Shown here: piece by piece, positions 16,370 through 24,562 of the stretch
How positions within the stretch are numbered: position 1 is the stretch's first letter
How the letters are laid out: every line of letters starts with the position of its first letter
Assembly (NCBI RefSeq): GCF_045310675.1
Contig: NZ_JBJHZZ010000003.1
Location: forward strand, 228,904-292,903
Direction: 5' to 3'
From: Clostridium_AT stratigraminis
GTDB lineage: Bacteria; Bacillota; Clostridia; Clostridiales; Clostridiaceae
Length of the DNA: 64,000 nucleotides
Notes under the pieces: generated by a model
Told to the model about the DNA's origin: nothing
Databases searched by the model: none
What the model saw: the letters and a program-made list of their open reading frames with translations, nothing else
Program-made: the position numbers and the translations under genes

Positions 16370-17017
16370 TTACCTAAAGTTCTCTTCTCTAACTATATTA
16401 ATTACTTCCTTTATATAATCAACTGCATATTCTGGTTTATAATTCATAATTTGATCTATGGGAAGTACAGTATATTTTACTAAGCAGGTTTTTGCCCCTG
16501 CATTTTTGCCGCAAAGTATATCATAGTGACTATCGCCAATCATTAAGGACTCCTCTGGCTTAATATTAAGCAATTCACAGGCTTTTAATACTGGTTCTGC
16601 CTCTGGTTTATGCTTAGAGGTATCCTCTGGAGTAATAATTACATCCATTTTGTCAAATAGATTAAATAGCTTTAACCCTCTTTCTGCTATTAATTTTCTT
16701 TTAGAAGTTACTACTCCAACCTTTATTCCTAAGGCTTTTAGTTCTGAAAGAGTTTCTTTTGCGTAAGCTATCTCTCTTGCAGTATCATCATGAATAGATT
16801 CATTATATTTAATATATGTATTAAGTAATAAATGAGCATTTTCTTTATCATATCTTGAAAGGGTATCAATTAAGGGTTCCCCAAAATACATTACTATTTC
16901 ACTTTCTGGCACATCTATATTTAATTCTTCTTTAAATGTATGCTTAAAAGATTCAATTACAAGTTTATTAGTATCGATAAGTGTACCATCAAGATCAAAC
17001 AATACCGCCTTTATCAT
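16370..17017 (-). CDS. ppaX: HAD-family phosphatase, PpaX-like pyrophosphatase
   Basis: 215 residues. All HAD motifs are present: I, FDLDGTLIDTN (nucleophile Asp8, acid Asp10); II, VVTSKRK; III, Lys in SKHKPEAEP; IV, MIGDSHYDILCGKNAGA. The helical cap with SFKHTF and FGEPLIDTLSRYD closely resembles Bacillus PpaX, which hydrolyses pyrophosphate released by HPr-kinase action. Phosphoglycolate phosphatases are close relatives, so the substrate is not certain. It is transcribed alone. Confidence 0.8.
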   Translation of the reverse strand: MIKAVLFDLDGTLIDTNKLVIESFKHTFKEELNIDVPESEIVMYFGEPLIDTLSRYDKENAHLLLNTYIKYNESIHDDTAREIAYAKETLSELKALGIKVGVVTSKRKLIAERGLKLFNLFDKMDVIITPEDTSKHKPEAEPVLKACELLNIKPEESLMIGDSHYDILCGKNAGAKTCLVKYTVLPIDQIMNYKPEYAVDYIKEVINIVREENFR

Positions 17018-17123
17018 GCCTTCTCATCCCCTTTTCTAATTATACTCATTAATTATATTATGATAATTTAATTAATGCAAATATATGCACATTTAGCTGT
17101 TTTACTTATATTTACCATAAAAA

Positions 17124-17152
17124 TGCGCCAGAAGAATGGTCTTCGCGGCGCA
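17124..17152 (-). terminator. Terminator of the purine permease gene
   Basis: TGCGCC..GAAGA and TCTTC..GGCGCA form a GC-rich hairpin with a 4-6 base loop, followed on the minus strand by ATTTTTATGG. Confidence 0.75.
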
Positions 17153-17165
17153 CTTTCCACATTTA

Positions 17166-18599
17166 TTAATGTGGTAGTAATATAAATCTTAAAATGAAAA
17201 GTATTGCTAGAACATAAACAATTGGATGAACTTCCTTCTGTTTATTAGTGGCAATTTTAACAATAGGATAGAATATTATTCCAGCAGCAATACCATTTGC
17301 TATACTATAGCTAAAGGGCATAATTGCTATTGTAAAGAAAGCAGGAAGTGCTTCAGTAAAATCGTCAAAATTTATCTTTGTAACAGCACCCATCATAAGT
17401 ACTCCAACAATAACTAACGCTGGAGCCGTTGCTTCTGCAGGAACTATGCCCACAAGACCACTAAAGAAAATAGAAAGTATAAAAAGTATACCTACTGTTA
17501 GTGAAGTAAGTCCTGTTCTTCCGCCTTCAGATATTCCTGAAGTAGATTCAACATAAGTTACAATAGTACTTGTACCTAAAATTGAACCAGCAGTGGTGGC
17601 AACAGCATCGGATAAAAGAGCTTTGTGCATATTTTTCACTCTTCCTTCTGAATCCAGCATATTTGCCTTTTGTGCAGTTCCTACTAAGGTTCCTATAGTA
17701 TCAAATAAGTCTACTAAGCTAAAGGTTATTACAACCATTACTAAACTCGTTATAGCACCAACAATTCCTGCAGCACCTAAGCTGCTATTAGAAAGCAATC
17801 CCTTGAAATCTAGCTGCATAAAGGTAGGTGCAAGAGATGGTGGAGTACTAACTAATTTAATCCCAGTTAAATGTGTTAATCCAAAAGGTATACCTATAAC
17901 AGTTGTAAGTATTATGCCTATCAATATAGAGCCTTTAATATTTCTTGCCATCAAAATTCCTGTGATAGCAATCCCAATTATAGTAAGTATTGCACCAGGC
18001 TTTGTAAAATCACCAAATTGAACTAAGGTTTCAGGGCTTGCTACTATAAGTCCTCCGCTTTTGAGACCTATTAACGCAATAAACAACCCAATTCCGCCTG
18101 AAATAGCAAGCTTTAAATTGTGTGGCAGAGCATCAACTATTTTTTCTCTTATGGAAGTTACAGTTATTATTATAAATAATACGCCGGAAATAAACACAGC
18201 GGCTAAAGCTTGCTGCCATGTATATTTCAAAGTTAAGCATACGCTGTAAGTAAAAAATGCATTAAGTCCCATACCAGGTGCTTGTGCAAAGGGTAAATTA
18301 GCATATAAGCCCATAACCAAAGTACCTATGGCAGCTGCTATACAAGTTGCAGCAAATACAGAGGCTATAATAGGATCATTTAGTGCGGTAAAGGCAGCCG
18401 CCCCATCACCCTTAATACCTGCTGCATTCATCCCTGCGAATTTTAATATATTAGGATTAACAAAAATTATGTAGGCCATGGTAATAAATGTAGTTATACC
18501 GGCAATTATTTCCGTTTTAACATTTGTATTATTTTCTTTTAGTTTAAAAAATGATTCTAAAAATGATTTTTGCTGATTGATTTCTTTCGATTTAGACAT
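17166..18599 (-). CDS. pbuG: Guanine/hypoxanthine permease (NCS2, AzgA/PbuG type)
   Basis: 477 residues and about 12-14 membrane helices. Marks of the AzgA/PbuG branch are TEIIAGITTFITMAYIIFVNP near the N-terminus, MGLYANLPFAQAPGMGLNAFF, LFDTIGTLVG and GTSTIVTYVESTSGISEGGRTGL. The protein imports guanine or hypoxanthine by proton symport. A purine riboswitch and terminator (18651-18792) lie in its leader, which agrees with repression when purines are abundant. The ATG follows GAGGAG at a normal distance. It is monocistronic. Confidence 0.93.
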   Translation of the reverse strand: MSKSKEINQQKSFLESFFKLKENNTNVKTEIIAGITTFITMAYIIFVNPNILKFAGMNAAGIKGDGAAAFTALNDPIIASVFAATCIAAAIGTLVMGLYANLPFAQAPGMGLNAFFTYSVCLTLKYTWQQALAAVFISGVLFIIITVTSIREKIVDALPHNLKLAISGGIGLFIALIGLKSGGLIVASPETLVQFGDFTKPGAILTIIGIAITGILMARNIKGSILIGIILTTVIGIPFGLTHLTGIKLVSTPPSLAPTFMQLDFKGLLSNSSLGAAGIVGAITSLVMVVITFSLVDLFDTIGTLVGTAQKANMLDSEGRVKNMHKALLSDAVATTAGSILGTSTIVTYVESTSGISEGGRTGLTSLTVGILFILSIFFSGLVGIVPAEATAPALVIVGVLMMGAVTKINFDDFTEALPAFFTIAIMPFSYSIANGIAAGIIFYPIVKIATNKQKEVHPIVYVLAILFILRFILLPH

Positions 18600-18650
18600 A
18601 CCTTATGTTCGCTCCTCTAAGTTGAAATATTGTATAATTAAATAAAAAAT

Positions 18651-18683
18651 CCCCTACTGGGCTAATGGTAAACCCAACAGAGG
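18651..18683 (-). terminator. Riboswitch expression platform: intrinsic terminator
   Basis: CCTCTGTTGGG pairs with CCCAGTAGGGG over 11 positions (including G-T pairs), followed on the minus strand by ATTTTTTATTT. Located between the purine aptamer and the permease start codon, as in other OFF-type purine switches. Confidence 0.85.
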
Positions 18684-18721
18684 AAAAAAAGTCAAAAAAA
18701 CTTAATAAATTCTTAAGGATT

Positions 18722-18792
18722 CACCCATAGCCTAAAGATTAACGGTCTTTTAGTAGAAACTCTTGAACCATATTTTCAAGATTATATGGATG
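18722..18792 (-). ncRNA. Purine riboswitch aptamer
   Basis: On the minus strand the P1 arms CATCCATA and TATGGGTG pair over 8 positions. J1/2 is TATAATC. P2 is TTGAA/TTCAA with loop 2 AATATGG. J2/3 is GTTTCTA, and loop 3 is CCGTTAA. J3/1 reads GGCTATG. The cytosine equivalent to C74 is present, the mark of guanine/hypoxanthine aptamers as opposed to U74 of adenine aptamers. The base before it is G where the xpt-type aptamer has A73, and P3 needs one unpaired A. It controls the permease gene downstream. Confidence 0.88.
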
Positions 18793-18817
18793 TAATATTC
18801 AATTAAACACATTTCAT

Positions 18818-18846
18818 ATGTTAACATAGGTTTTTAGTTTTTTCAA
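18818..18846 (-). promoter_or_regulatory. Sigma-A promoter of the riboswitch-permease transcript
   Basis: TTGAAA (18841-18846), a 17-base spacer and TAACAT (18818-18823) on the minus strand. This places transcription start just ahead of the aptamer. Confidence 0.6.
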
Positions 18847-18937
18847 CACAATTCTTGTATTTAGAACATTTTTCGCAATTTTCCGAAGGCTTTGTTAAGT
18901 AATTTATTAGCTTCATTAAAATATTTTATGTATTAAA

Positions 18938-19342
18938 CTAATAACTTTCTAAGGAGTAAGCAGTGAAAATATATACTATTTTTTCAATAATTGATTTACT
19001 AATAATATCTATTGTGCTGTTAAAGTCTTTTAAATTCTTGACATAGTCTTTAAATACAGTAGCTGCAGTTACTTTAAATTTATTTTTTATTTTATGGCTG
19101 GCAGTAAATTCTATTATTGCTGTTTCTTCCTTCATAAATCTATAAATTTGGATTTCGGGTGCAGAGCTTAAAACTATAGTACAGAGCTTTTCTATTTGTT
19201 TTTTCATAAAATCATTTAGAAATATATCGAAGCATTCTATATCAATTGAATAATTGTGTTGTTTTTTATTGCCATCATTATTTCTTAAGAACACCTTCAT
19301 AATTGTTACATCACTCTCACAATTCGCAAAAGTATTATGCAT
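18938..19342 (-). CDS. Hypothetical protein, 134 residues
   Basis: I do not recognise this family. It is soluble, of mixed alpha/beta character: an N-terminal strand (VTIMKVFLRN), a long helix FLNDFMKKQIEKLCTIVLSS, strands EIQIYRFMKEETAIIEF and a final helix around FNSTIDIISKSIIEKIVYIFTA. No transmembrane segment or signal peptide. The ATG at 19342 is preceded by GAAGG, which lies inside the extension made by an ATG at 19360. It stands alone between the riboswitch region and a small cysteine-rich gene. Confidence 0.65.
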   Translation of the reverse strand: MHNTFANCESDVTIMKVFLRNNDGNKKQHNYSIDIECFDIFLNDFMKKQIEKLCTIVLSSAPEIQIYRFMKEETAIIEFTASHKIKNKFKVTAATVFKDYVKNLKDFNSTIDIISKSIIEKIVYIFTAYSLESY

Positions 19343-19473
19343 TTTTAAACCTTCTTTCATTAAAGCAGTTATTTAATTTATAAACTAAGGTTTATTTTTT
19401 CTCAAAATATATTATTTATGCCTATATTGGTAAAAAGTACAAAGAGTGGTTTAAAGTTTTCTGAAATAATAAA

Positions 19474-19492
19474 GCCTAGGATAAACCTAGGC
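19474..19492 (-). terminator. Short hairpin after the cysteine-rich small gene
   Basis: GCCTAGG pairs with CCTAGGC around ATAAA, followed on the minus strand by TTTATTATTTC. Lies 8 bases past the small gene's stop codon. Confidence 0.5.
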
Positions 19493-19499
19493 CTCTCTT

Positions 19500-19640
19500 C
19501 TAACAACATCTTCGATTATTTCCGCTAAAAAAGATAAGAATAATAATTATAAAAATTATCCAGGATCCGCCAAAGCCATTTCCACCACAACATATATCTT
19601 CCGTACAACAGCATCTTGAGCTACTACTTCTTCTACCCAT
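19500..19640 (-). CDS. Small cysteine-rich single-pass membrane protein (46 residues)
   Basis: A short gene with a clear ribosome site (TTGGAGA, 9 bases before ATG) and its own hairpin. The product is MGRRSSSSRCCCTEDICC, then a glycine-rich turn GGNGFGGSW, one transmembrane helix IIFIIIILIFF, and a tail SGNNRRCC. The glycine-rich stretch before a single short helix recalls the YjcZ-type small sporulation proteins of Bacillus, but the clusters CCC, CC and CC are unusual. It may be a spore-coat or metal-binding peptide; that is a guess. Confidence 0.6.
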   Translation of the reverse strand: MGRRSSSSRCCCTEDICCGGNGFGGSWIIFIIIILIFFSGNNRRCC

Positions 19641-19749
19641 GTAAACATCTCCAATCATATTTAATATGTTATATAAATTGGCAATTTCTTCAGTATAATA
19701 TATGATAAATTTTATAAATTGGAACTATGTTTTTGATTTGCATAAAAAA

Positions 19750-19785
19750 ACCTTTATATGTGAATTTTAATTCACATATAAAGGT
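19750..19785 (-). terminator. Terminator of the yebC gene
   Basis: ACCTTTATATGTGAATT pairs perfectly with AATTCACATATAAAGGT, followed on the minus strand by TTTTTTATG. Confidence 0.75.
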
Positions 19786-19834
19786 TTATATAAGACTCTT
19801 CAACAGTTTAGGTAATATGAATATAATTGTTTAC

Positions 19835-20575
19835 TTATTCCTCAAAACCCTCTGGGAACTCTGCATTGTGATATACGTCCTGTACATCATCATCATCTTC
19901 AAGTGCATCCAGCATCTTTTGTATCTTTGCAGCAGTTTCTTCATCAACAGCAGTAAAAGTATCAGGTATCATTTTAATATCTGCTTCTAAGAATTCTAAA
20001 TTATTAGCTTCCAAAGCTTCTCTAACAGTTCCAAATTCTTCTGGTTCTGTTGTAATGATAAATACTTCCTCTTCTGAAGCAAAATCTTCTGCTCCAGCAT
20101 CAAGAGCCATCATCATTAGTTCATCTTCATCAAGCTCATCAGTTCTTTCTATTATTAGCTGCCCCTTCTTTTGGAACATGAATGATACACAGCCTGCTGA
20201 ACCCATATTTCCGCCATGCTTTGTAAATGCGTGCCTTACATTACCTGCAGAACGATTTTTATTGTCAGTTAAAACATTTACTATAACAGCAACTCCTGCT
20301 GGTCCGTAGCCTTCATAAACTATTTCTTCGTAGTTAGCACCATCAGCTTCTCCAGCACCTTTTTTAACTGCTCTATTAATTGTATCTTGAGGCATATTAT
20401 TCGCCTTTGCCTTTGCAATAACATCTCTAAGCTTATTATTTATATCTGGATTTGAGCCGCCGTTTTTAGCAGCCATTATAAGCTCTTTTCCTATCTTAGT
20501 AAATATCTTTCCTCTTTTAGCGTCTGCCTTACCTTTTTTTGCTTGTATATTATGCCACTTTGAATGTCCTGACAT
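19835..20575 (-). CDS. yebC: YebC/PmpR-family protein
   Basis: 246 residues, the usual length. It has the family's diagnostic start MSGHSKWHNIQAKKGKADAK, then GKIFTKIGKELIMAAKNGG, NMPQDTINRAVKKG, EEIVYEGYGPAGVAVIV and NVRHAFTKHGGNMG, and an acidic C-terminus (DDDDVQDVYHNAEFP). Family members bind DNA as regulators (PmpR) or relieve ribosome stalling at polyproline (YebC2/TACO1); which role applies here is open. The ATG has AGGAGGAG 6-7 bases upstream. Monocistronic. Confidence 0.95.
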   Translation of the reverse strand: MSGHSKWHNIQAKKGKADAKRGKIFTKIGKELIMAAKNGGSNPDINNKLRDVIAKAKANNMPQDTINRAVKKGAGEADGANYEEIVYEGYGPAGVAVIVNVLTDNKNRSAGNVRHAFTKHGGNMGSAGCVSFMFQKKGQLIIERTDELDEDELMMMALDAGAEDFASEEEVFIITTEPEEFGTVREALEANNLEFLEADIKMIPDTFTAVDEETAAKIQKMLDALEDDDDVQDVYHNAEFPEGFEE

Positions 20576-20677
20576 AAAAATCTCCTCCTAACAAAACCCT
20601 ATATATGTAATTGATTTACGAAAATTTACGCACAAATTATTATAGCATAAAATCTATAAAGGTTACAACTTTATCCG

Positions 20678-21325
20678 TTATTGTTCTTTATAAAGCCTAT
20701 TTTCTAATTTAAAATAAAACTCTTCACTTTCTACTTCAAAGGTTACCCTTCCCGAGCAAGCCTCTACTATTTTCTCTTTAATTAATTGGAGATTCCCTGC
20801 CTCACAAAAATATTTTACTTTCACTTTATCAGAATAGAAAATCTCCTCAATATACCAATTATTTTGAGCAAACATATATTGAATTTTTCCTAAATGGTCA
20901 TATTCAAAATTCGCATATAAGGCAGCTCCCTTTATTTTTTCTACTATTCCTGCTTCCTTAATTGCTGAGCTAGCCCCTTTTGAGTAGGCCCTAACAAGGC
21001 CGCCAGCTCCTAATAGCACACCTCCGAAATACCTAGTTACAACAATAACAATATCAGTTAAGTTATTTTTCTTTATAACCTCTAGAACAGGTACACCTGC
21101 CGTCCCCTGCGGTTCGCCATCATCGCTGTATCTTTGAATTCCCATGTTTACGCCTATAACATAGGCTAATACATTATGATTAGACTCTTTATTTTCTACT
21201 TTGGTTTTATTAATAAAGTCTCTAGCTTCCTCTTCGCTATATATTCTCTTAGCATGACCAATGAATACTGATTTTTTTTCTTCAAATTCACTTTTGGCTT
21301 CACTTTTAATTGTAAGATAACTCAT
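20678..21325 (-). CDS. YigZ/IMPACT-family protein
   Basis: 215 residues. The N-terminal UPF0029/IMPACT domain has the hallmark YSDDGEPQGTAGVPVLEVI (about 65-83), IVVTRYFGGVLLGAGGLVRAYS and a GHAKRIYSEEEA start; the C-terminal ferredoxin-like domain (DUF1949) has YDHLGKIQYM. The molecular role of YigZ is not settled; the eukaryotic relative IMPACT affects translational control. It starts one base after the stop of the HEAT-repeat gene (TAA-ATG), so the MocR-HEAT-yigZ trio is an operon. Confidence 0.9.
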   Translation of the reverse strand: MSYLTIKSEAKSEFEEKKSVFIGHAKRIYSEEEARDFINKTKVENKESNHNVLAYVIGVNMGIQRYSDDGEPQGTAGVPVLEVIKKNNLTDIVIVVTRYFGGVLLGAGGLVRAYSKGASSAIKEAGIVEKIKGAALYANFEYDHLGKIQYMFAQNNWYIEEIFYSDKVKVKYFCEAGNLQLIKEKIVEACSGRVTFEVESEEFYFKLENRLYKEQ

Positions 21326-21994
21326 TTATTTAACCTCTATTTCATCTAGATATTCCTTGGCAGCTCTAATAATATAATCCTTATTACTTCCTTCTTTAAT
21401 ATCCTTCATTTTATCAATTGCTTTATCACTTTTTAGTTTTTTTAAAGCCTTTACAGCATAAAGTACAACTTGAGTATTTTCATCTTCTAAAGCTCTAATT
21501 AACGCAGTTTCAGATGCTTTATCTCCAATTTTTCCAAGAGCAGATACTGCCATTCTTCTTATATTTACATGTTTATGAACTATTGACTTTATTGGAATTT
21601 CTATTATTTCCTGAGCCTTTAATTCCCCAGCTATCCATAGGGCATATTCCTTATTTTTCGAGGTCATATTAGCAAATTCATTTTTAATATAAAAAATTAG
21701 TTTTTCCTTATTTACGCTACTCATTGAATTTAAAACTGAAAGCTTATCTGTCTTTCCCGCATTACATAGGGCTTCAAAGAGTTCTGTTTCATTTTTGCTA
21801 TTTGCTAAAAATCTATATTTAATTTTTCCTTCTATTAGCTGCTTTTGAACTTCTTCCCTACTTAAACCTCTTATTTTTTCAATAGCCGCTATACTTTTAC
21901 CTTCTAAAGATAAAAAATAAGTTATTTCACTTTCACTTAAATTATCTATATCCTTCCAATCAATTTTTATAAGACCTTTATCCAAAAAAATCAC
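21326..21994 (-). CDS. HEAT-repeat protein
   Basis: 222 residues. The C-terminal half contains HEAT/PBS-lyase-type repeats (HKHVNIRRMAVSALGKIGDK, DENTQVVLYAVKALKKLKSD, about 140-205), a scaffold for protein contacts. The N-terminal half is helical and unassigned (DWKDIDNLSESEITYFLSLEGKSIA.. reads like a short helical bundle). The start is GTG 21994, overlapping the TGA of the MocR gene by three bases in GTGA; no strong ribosome site is visible, so translation is probably coupled to the upstream gene. Confidence 0.75.
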   Translation of the reverse strand: MIFLDKGLIKIDWKDIDNLSESEITYFLSLEGKSIAAIEKIRGLSREEVQKQLIEGKIKYRFLANSKNETELFEALCNAGKTDKLSVLNSMSSVNKEKLIFYIKNEFANMTSKNKEYALWIAGELKAQEIIEIPIKSIVHKHVNIRRMAVSALGKIGDKASETALIRALEDENTQVVLYAVKALKKLKSDKAIDKMKDIKEGSNKDYIIRAAKEYLDEIEVK

Positions 21995-23403
21995 TCACTT
22001 TTAATAATTTCTTTTATAATATTTAAGCCTGTAATTATATCTGCATTACTTACCTTTGAAAATCCTAACCTGAAGTTTCTTTCCCCTTCTTTATAGTGCT
22101 TATAGAACATAAAAGCTGGAGTTAAAAGCAGCTTCTTCTCCTTACACTTATAAAATAAAGTAATACTATCTATTCTAACCTTTTCTGATAGGCTTATATA
22201 AAAGTTAAGCCCACCTCCCGGTGCTTTAAATTCTATAAAATCACCTAATATTTCTTTTAGCTTTTCTTCCATAAAGGCATATTTTTCTTTATAAATTATA
22301 TTTAAGTTATTTATATGGCTTTTCCAAAAACCTTTTTCAATATAAAGCTGCAGAGCCCTTTGCATTAGACTAGATGTTGAAATATCCGTGTCTATTTTTG
22401 AATTTTGTATTAGGTCTTTAAAATTTTCTGGAGATATTAAATATCCAATTCTTATACCTGGCAGAAATATTTTGGAAAAACTTTTAATATAAATAACTCT
22501 GTCATTTAAATCTAAGGATTTAAAACTCTCATATTTAATATTTGTATCGTATATAAGCTCAGACAAGTAATCATCTTCAATTATATAAAAATCATATTCT
22601 AAAGCAAGCTTAAGTATCTCCTGTTTCTTTTTAAGACTGTAGGAAAAACCGGTTGGATTTTGAAAATAGCTCATTAAATAAAATATCTTAATTCTATTTT
22701 TCTTTAAGATTTCTTTGAATTCTTCTAAATTTATTCCGTCTTCCTCTAAATGTACTTCAAAAATATTTGCCCTTCTTCCCCTAAAAACTGATAATGCACC
22801 GCTGTAAGTTGGTTTTTCCACAATAACATTATCATTTACATTCACCAAGGATTTAGAAATAATATCTATCCCCTGTTGAGCCCCGGAAACTATAAGTATA
22901 TTCTCTAGGTCAATTTCATCATTCCAAAAATATTTATTGATGCTTGTTCTTAAGCCATAGTAACCTAAAGCTTCCTGATTTGCTAAGGCTTCTGCTCCAT
23001 CTCTATCTAATACCTCGTTTAATACAGCTTTAAAAGAGTCTACTGGAAAAAAGTCACTGCAGGCATTTTCGCCAGTAAAGTCAACGTACGCTTTAAGTTC
23101 TTCTAAAGTTAGTTTCTTGAAAATATCAGTATAGTCTTTTTTAAAGCTCTTTGTATATTCACGCTTTTTTGCATAGGTTCCGCTGCCAATTCTCTGCATA
23201 GCATAGCCTTCCGCCTCAAGCCTATTGTATACATTTATTATTGTATCGTTGTTTACCTGTAAAAACTTCGATAACTTACGAATAGATGGAAGCTTTTCCC
23301 CATCCTCAACTATATTACTATCTATTAATCTTTTAATATGCTTGGCAATTTGTATATATTTAGGTAAATCTTCATTGTTAAACTTAGTTAAAAATTTTTC
23401 CAT
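21991..23403 (-). CDS. MocR/PdxR-type regulator (GntR HTH plus aminotransferase domain)
   Basis: 470 residues. A GntR winged helix (about 10-75: PKYIQIAKHIKRLIDSN, LPSIRKLSKFLQVNNDTI) is fused to a class-I aminotransferase-fold domain with YYGLRTSINKYF, VEKPTYSGALSVF, MSYFQNPTGFSYS, DDYLSELIY and the PLP-lysine motif IKSFSKIFLPGIRIGYL. Such proteins bind PLP and control genes for vitamin B6, GABA or other amines. Nothing near it obviously belongs to those pathways, so its target is unknown. First gene of the operon with the HEAT protein and yigZ. Confidence 0.88.
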   Translation of the reverse strand: MEKFLTKFNNEDLPKYIQIAKHIKRLIDSNIVEDGEKLPSIRKLSKFLQVNNDTIINVYNRLEAEGYAMQRIGSGTYAKKREYTKSFKKDYTDIFKKLTLEELKAYVDFTGENACSDFFPVDSFKAVLNEVLDRDGAEALANQEALGYYGLRTSINKYFWNDEIDLENILIVSGAQQGIDIISKSLVNVNDNVIVEKPTYSGALSVFRGRRANIFEVHLEEDGINLEEFKEILKKNRIKIFYLMSYFQNPTGFSYSLKKKQEILKLALEYDFYIIEDDYLSELIYDTNIKYESFKSLDLNDRVIYIKSFSKIFLPGIRIGYLISPENFKDLIQNSKIDTDISTSSLMQRALQLYIEKGFWKSHINNLNIIYKEKYAFMEEKLKEILGDFIEFKAPGGGLNFYISLSEKVRIDSITLFYKCKEKKLLLTPAFMFYKHYKEGERNFRLGFSKVSNADIITGLNIIKEIIKSE

Positions 23404-23482
23404 TACATCACCTATATAGTAATTAAGCTACTAGAATAATAAATTATACTAGTAGCTGTATATAAACATTATACATAAAATA

Positions 23483-24379
23483 TTAGATAAAATAAACATT
23501 TTCCTTAAACAATACTTTCCCGTCATCTGTTTTATAATCTCTATTATCCTTTTTTATCATATTTCTTTCCCAAAGCTTGTTTAATATATCTTCAATAGCT
23601 ATATCATAGCTTTCAAACAACTTGTCGTTTTTAATATCTTCTGTGCTTAAAAAGCTATCCTTTCCTCTCATATAATTTAGTAATATGGCGGCTGTATTTC
23701 TAATAGTCTCATCCACTGCATCTTCTATAAATTTCAAAGTACTTTCAATGGCTGTTACGGTATCATTTTTATTAAAAAACAAACCATCAACGCAGTTTCT
23801 AAAATCATCATTTAAGTTCATTGCCATGGCAATAGCATCTTTACTAATCATATAACCTGAATAATTGATATAAAGCTTAGCATAATTTTCAACACACTTT
23901 ACAGCAGCTCCATAAGCAGTATAAATTCCATCGTTATAAAGATATTTGTTACATAGATCTATGTTCTTCAATACCTTCCCAAGATATACCATATTCCATC
24001 TTTCTCTGTCTAAATCAGGATAATATCTTCCACTGTCATATCTTTGGGTAATATCCATATCCTTTGAAAATACTAACCTTGAAGAAGCAAACATTCGAAG
24101 CATAAAACCGCCTCTTAGATCTTCCTCATATAGCTGTAAAAACTTACTTTTACTCATAAGTTTAATGTGTACAGGCACTTGCTTTTCTTCAGTATAAATA
24201 TTTTTTATATTATTTATTTTCTTATCAATTATTACAAAGAGATCAATATCCGATTCATCCCATAAGTCTCCAGTAACCATACTTCCAAAGACCATTGCAG
24301 CAAGTACAGCTTCGTTTCCCTTTAATCTATCTATTATACTATTGAACGCCTTTTGATACTGTAAAATAGTTCTTTCCAT
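23483..24379 (-). CDS. Minimal nucleotidyltransferase-domain protein
   Basis: 298 residues. The N-terminal polymerase-beta-type nucleotidyltransferase core is plain: FGSMVTGDLWDESDIDLFV with Gly32-Ser33 and Asp44-x-Asp46 that bind metal. A helical region follows, like the HEPN-type partner seen in aminoglycoside adenylyltransferase-like proteins, then a winged-helix-like tail. The nucleotide acceptor is unknown. The ATG has GGGAGGGG upstream. Monocistronic. Confidence 0.8.
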   Translation of the reverse strand: MERTILQYQKAFNSIIDRLKGNEAVLAAMVFGSMVTGDLWDESDIDLFVIIDKKINNIKNIYTEEKQVPVHIKLMSKSKFLQLYEEDLRGGFMLRMFASSRLVFSKDMDITQRYDSGRYYPDLDRERWNMVYLGKVLKNIDLCNKYLYNDGIYTAYGAAVKCVENYAKLYINYSGYMISKDAIAMAMNLNDDFRNCVDGLFFNKNDTVTAIESTLKFIEDAVDETIRNTAAILLNYMRGKDSFLSTEDIKNDKLFESYDIAIEDILNKLWERNMIKKDNRDYKTDDGKVLFKENVYFI

Positions 24380-24562
24380 AAAATCCCCTCCCTAAAGTCA
24401 AAACAAACATATATTAATTATAATACAAATTAGCATAAAAACAATACTTTACTTGCATAATTTGAATAAAAACTTTCAAAAATTATACAATTGCACAGCA
24501 GAAATGACAGTTTTAAAATTAAATTAATCTTTATACAGTAAATACAGAAAAATAAAGATATT

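Noticed and set aside
19727..19990. Plus-strand 87-codon reading frame at the end of yebC
   Set aside because: It covers the yebC terminator hairpin and the antisense of yebC; composition is low complexity.
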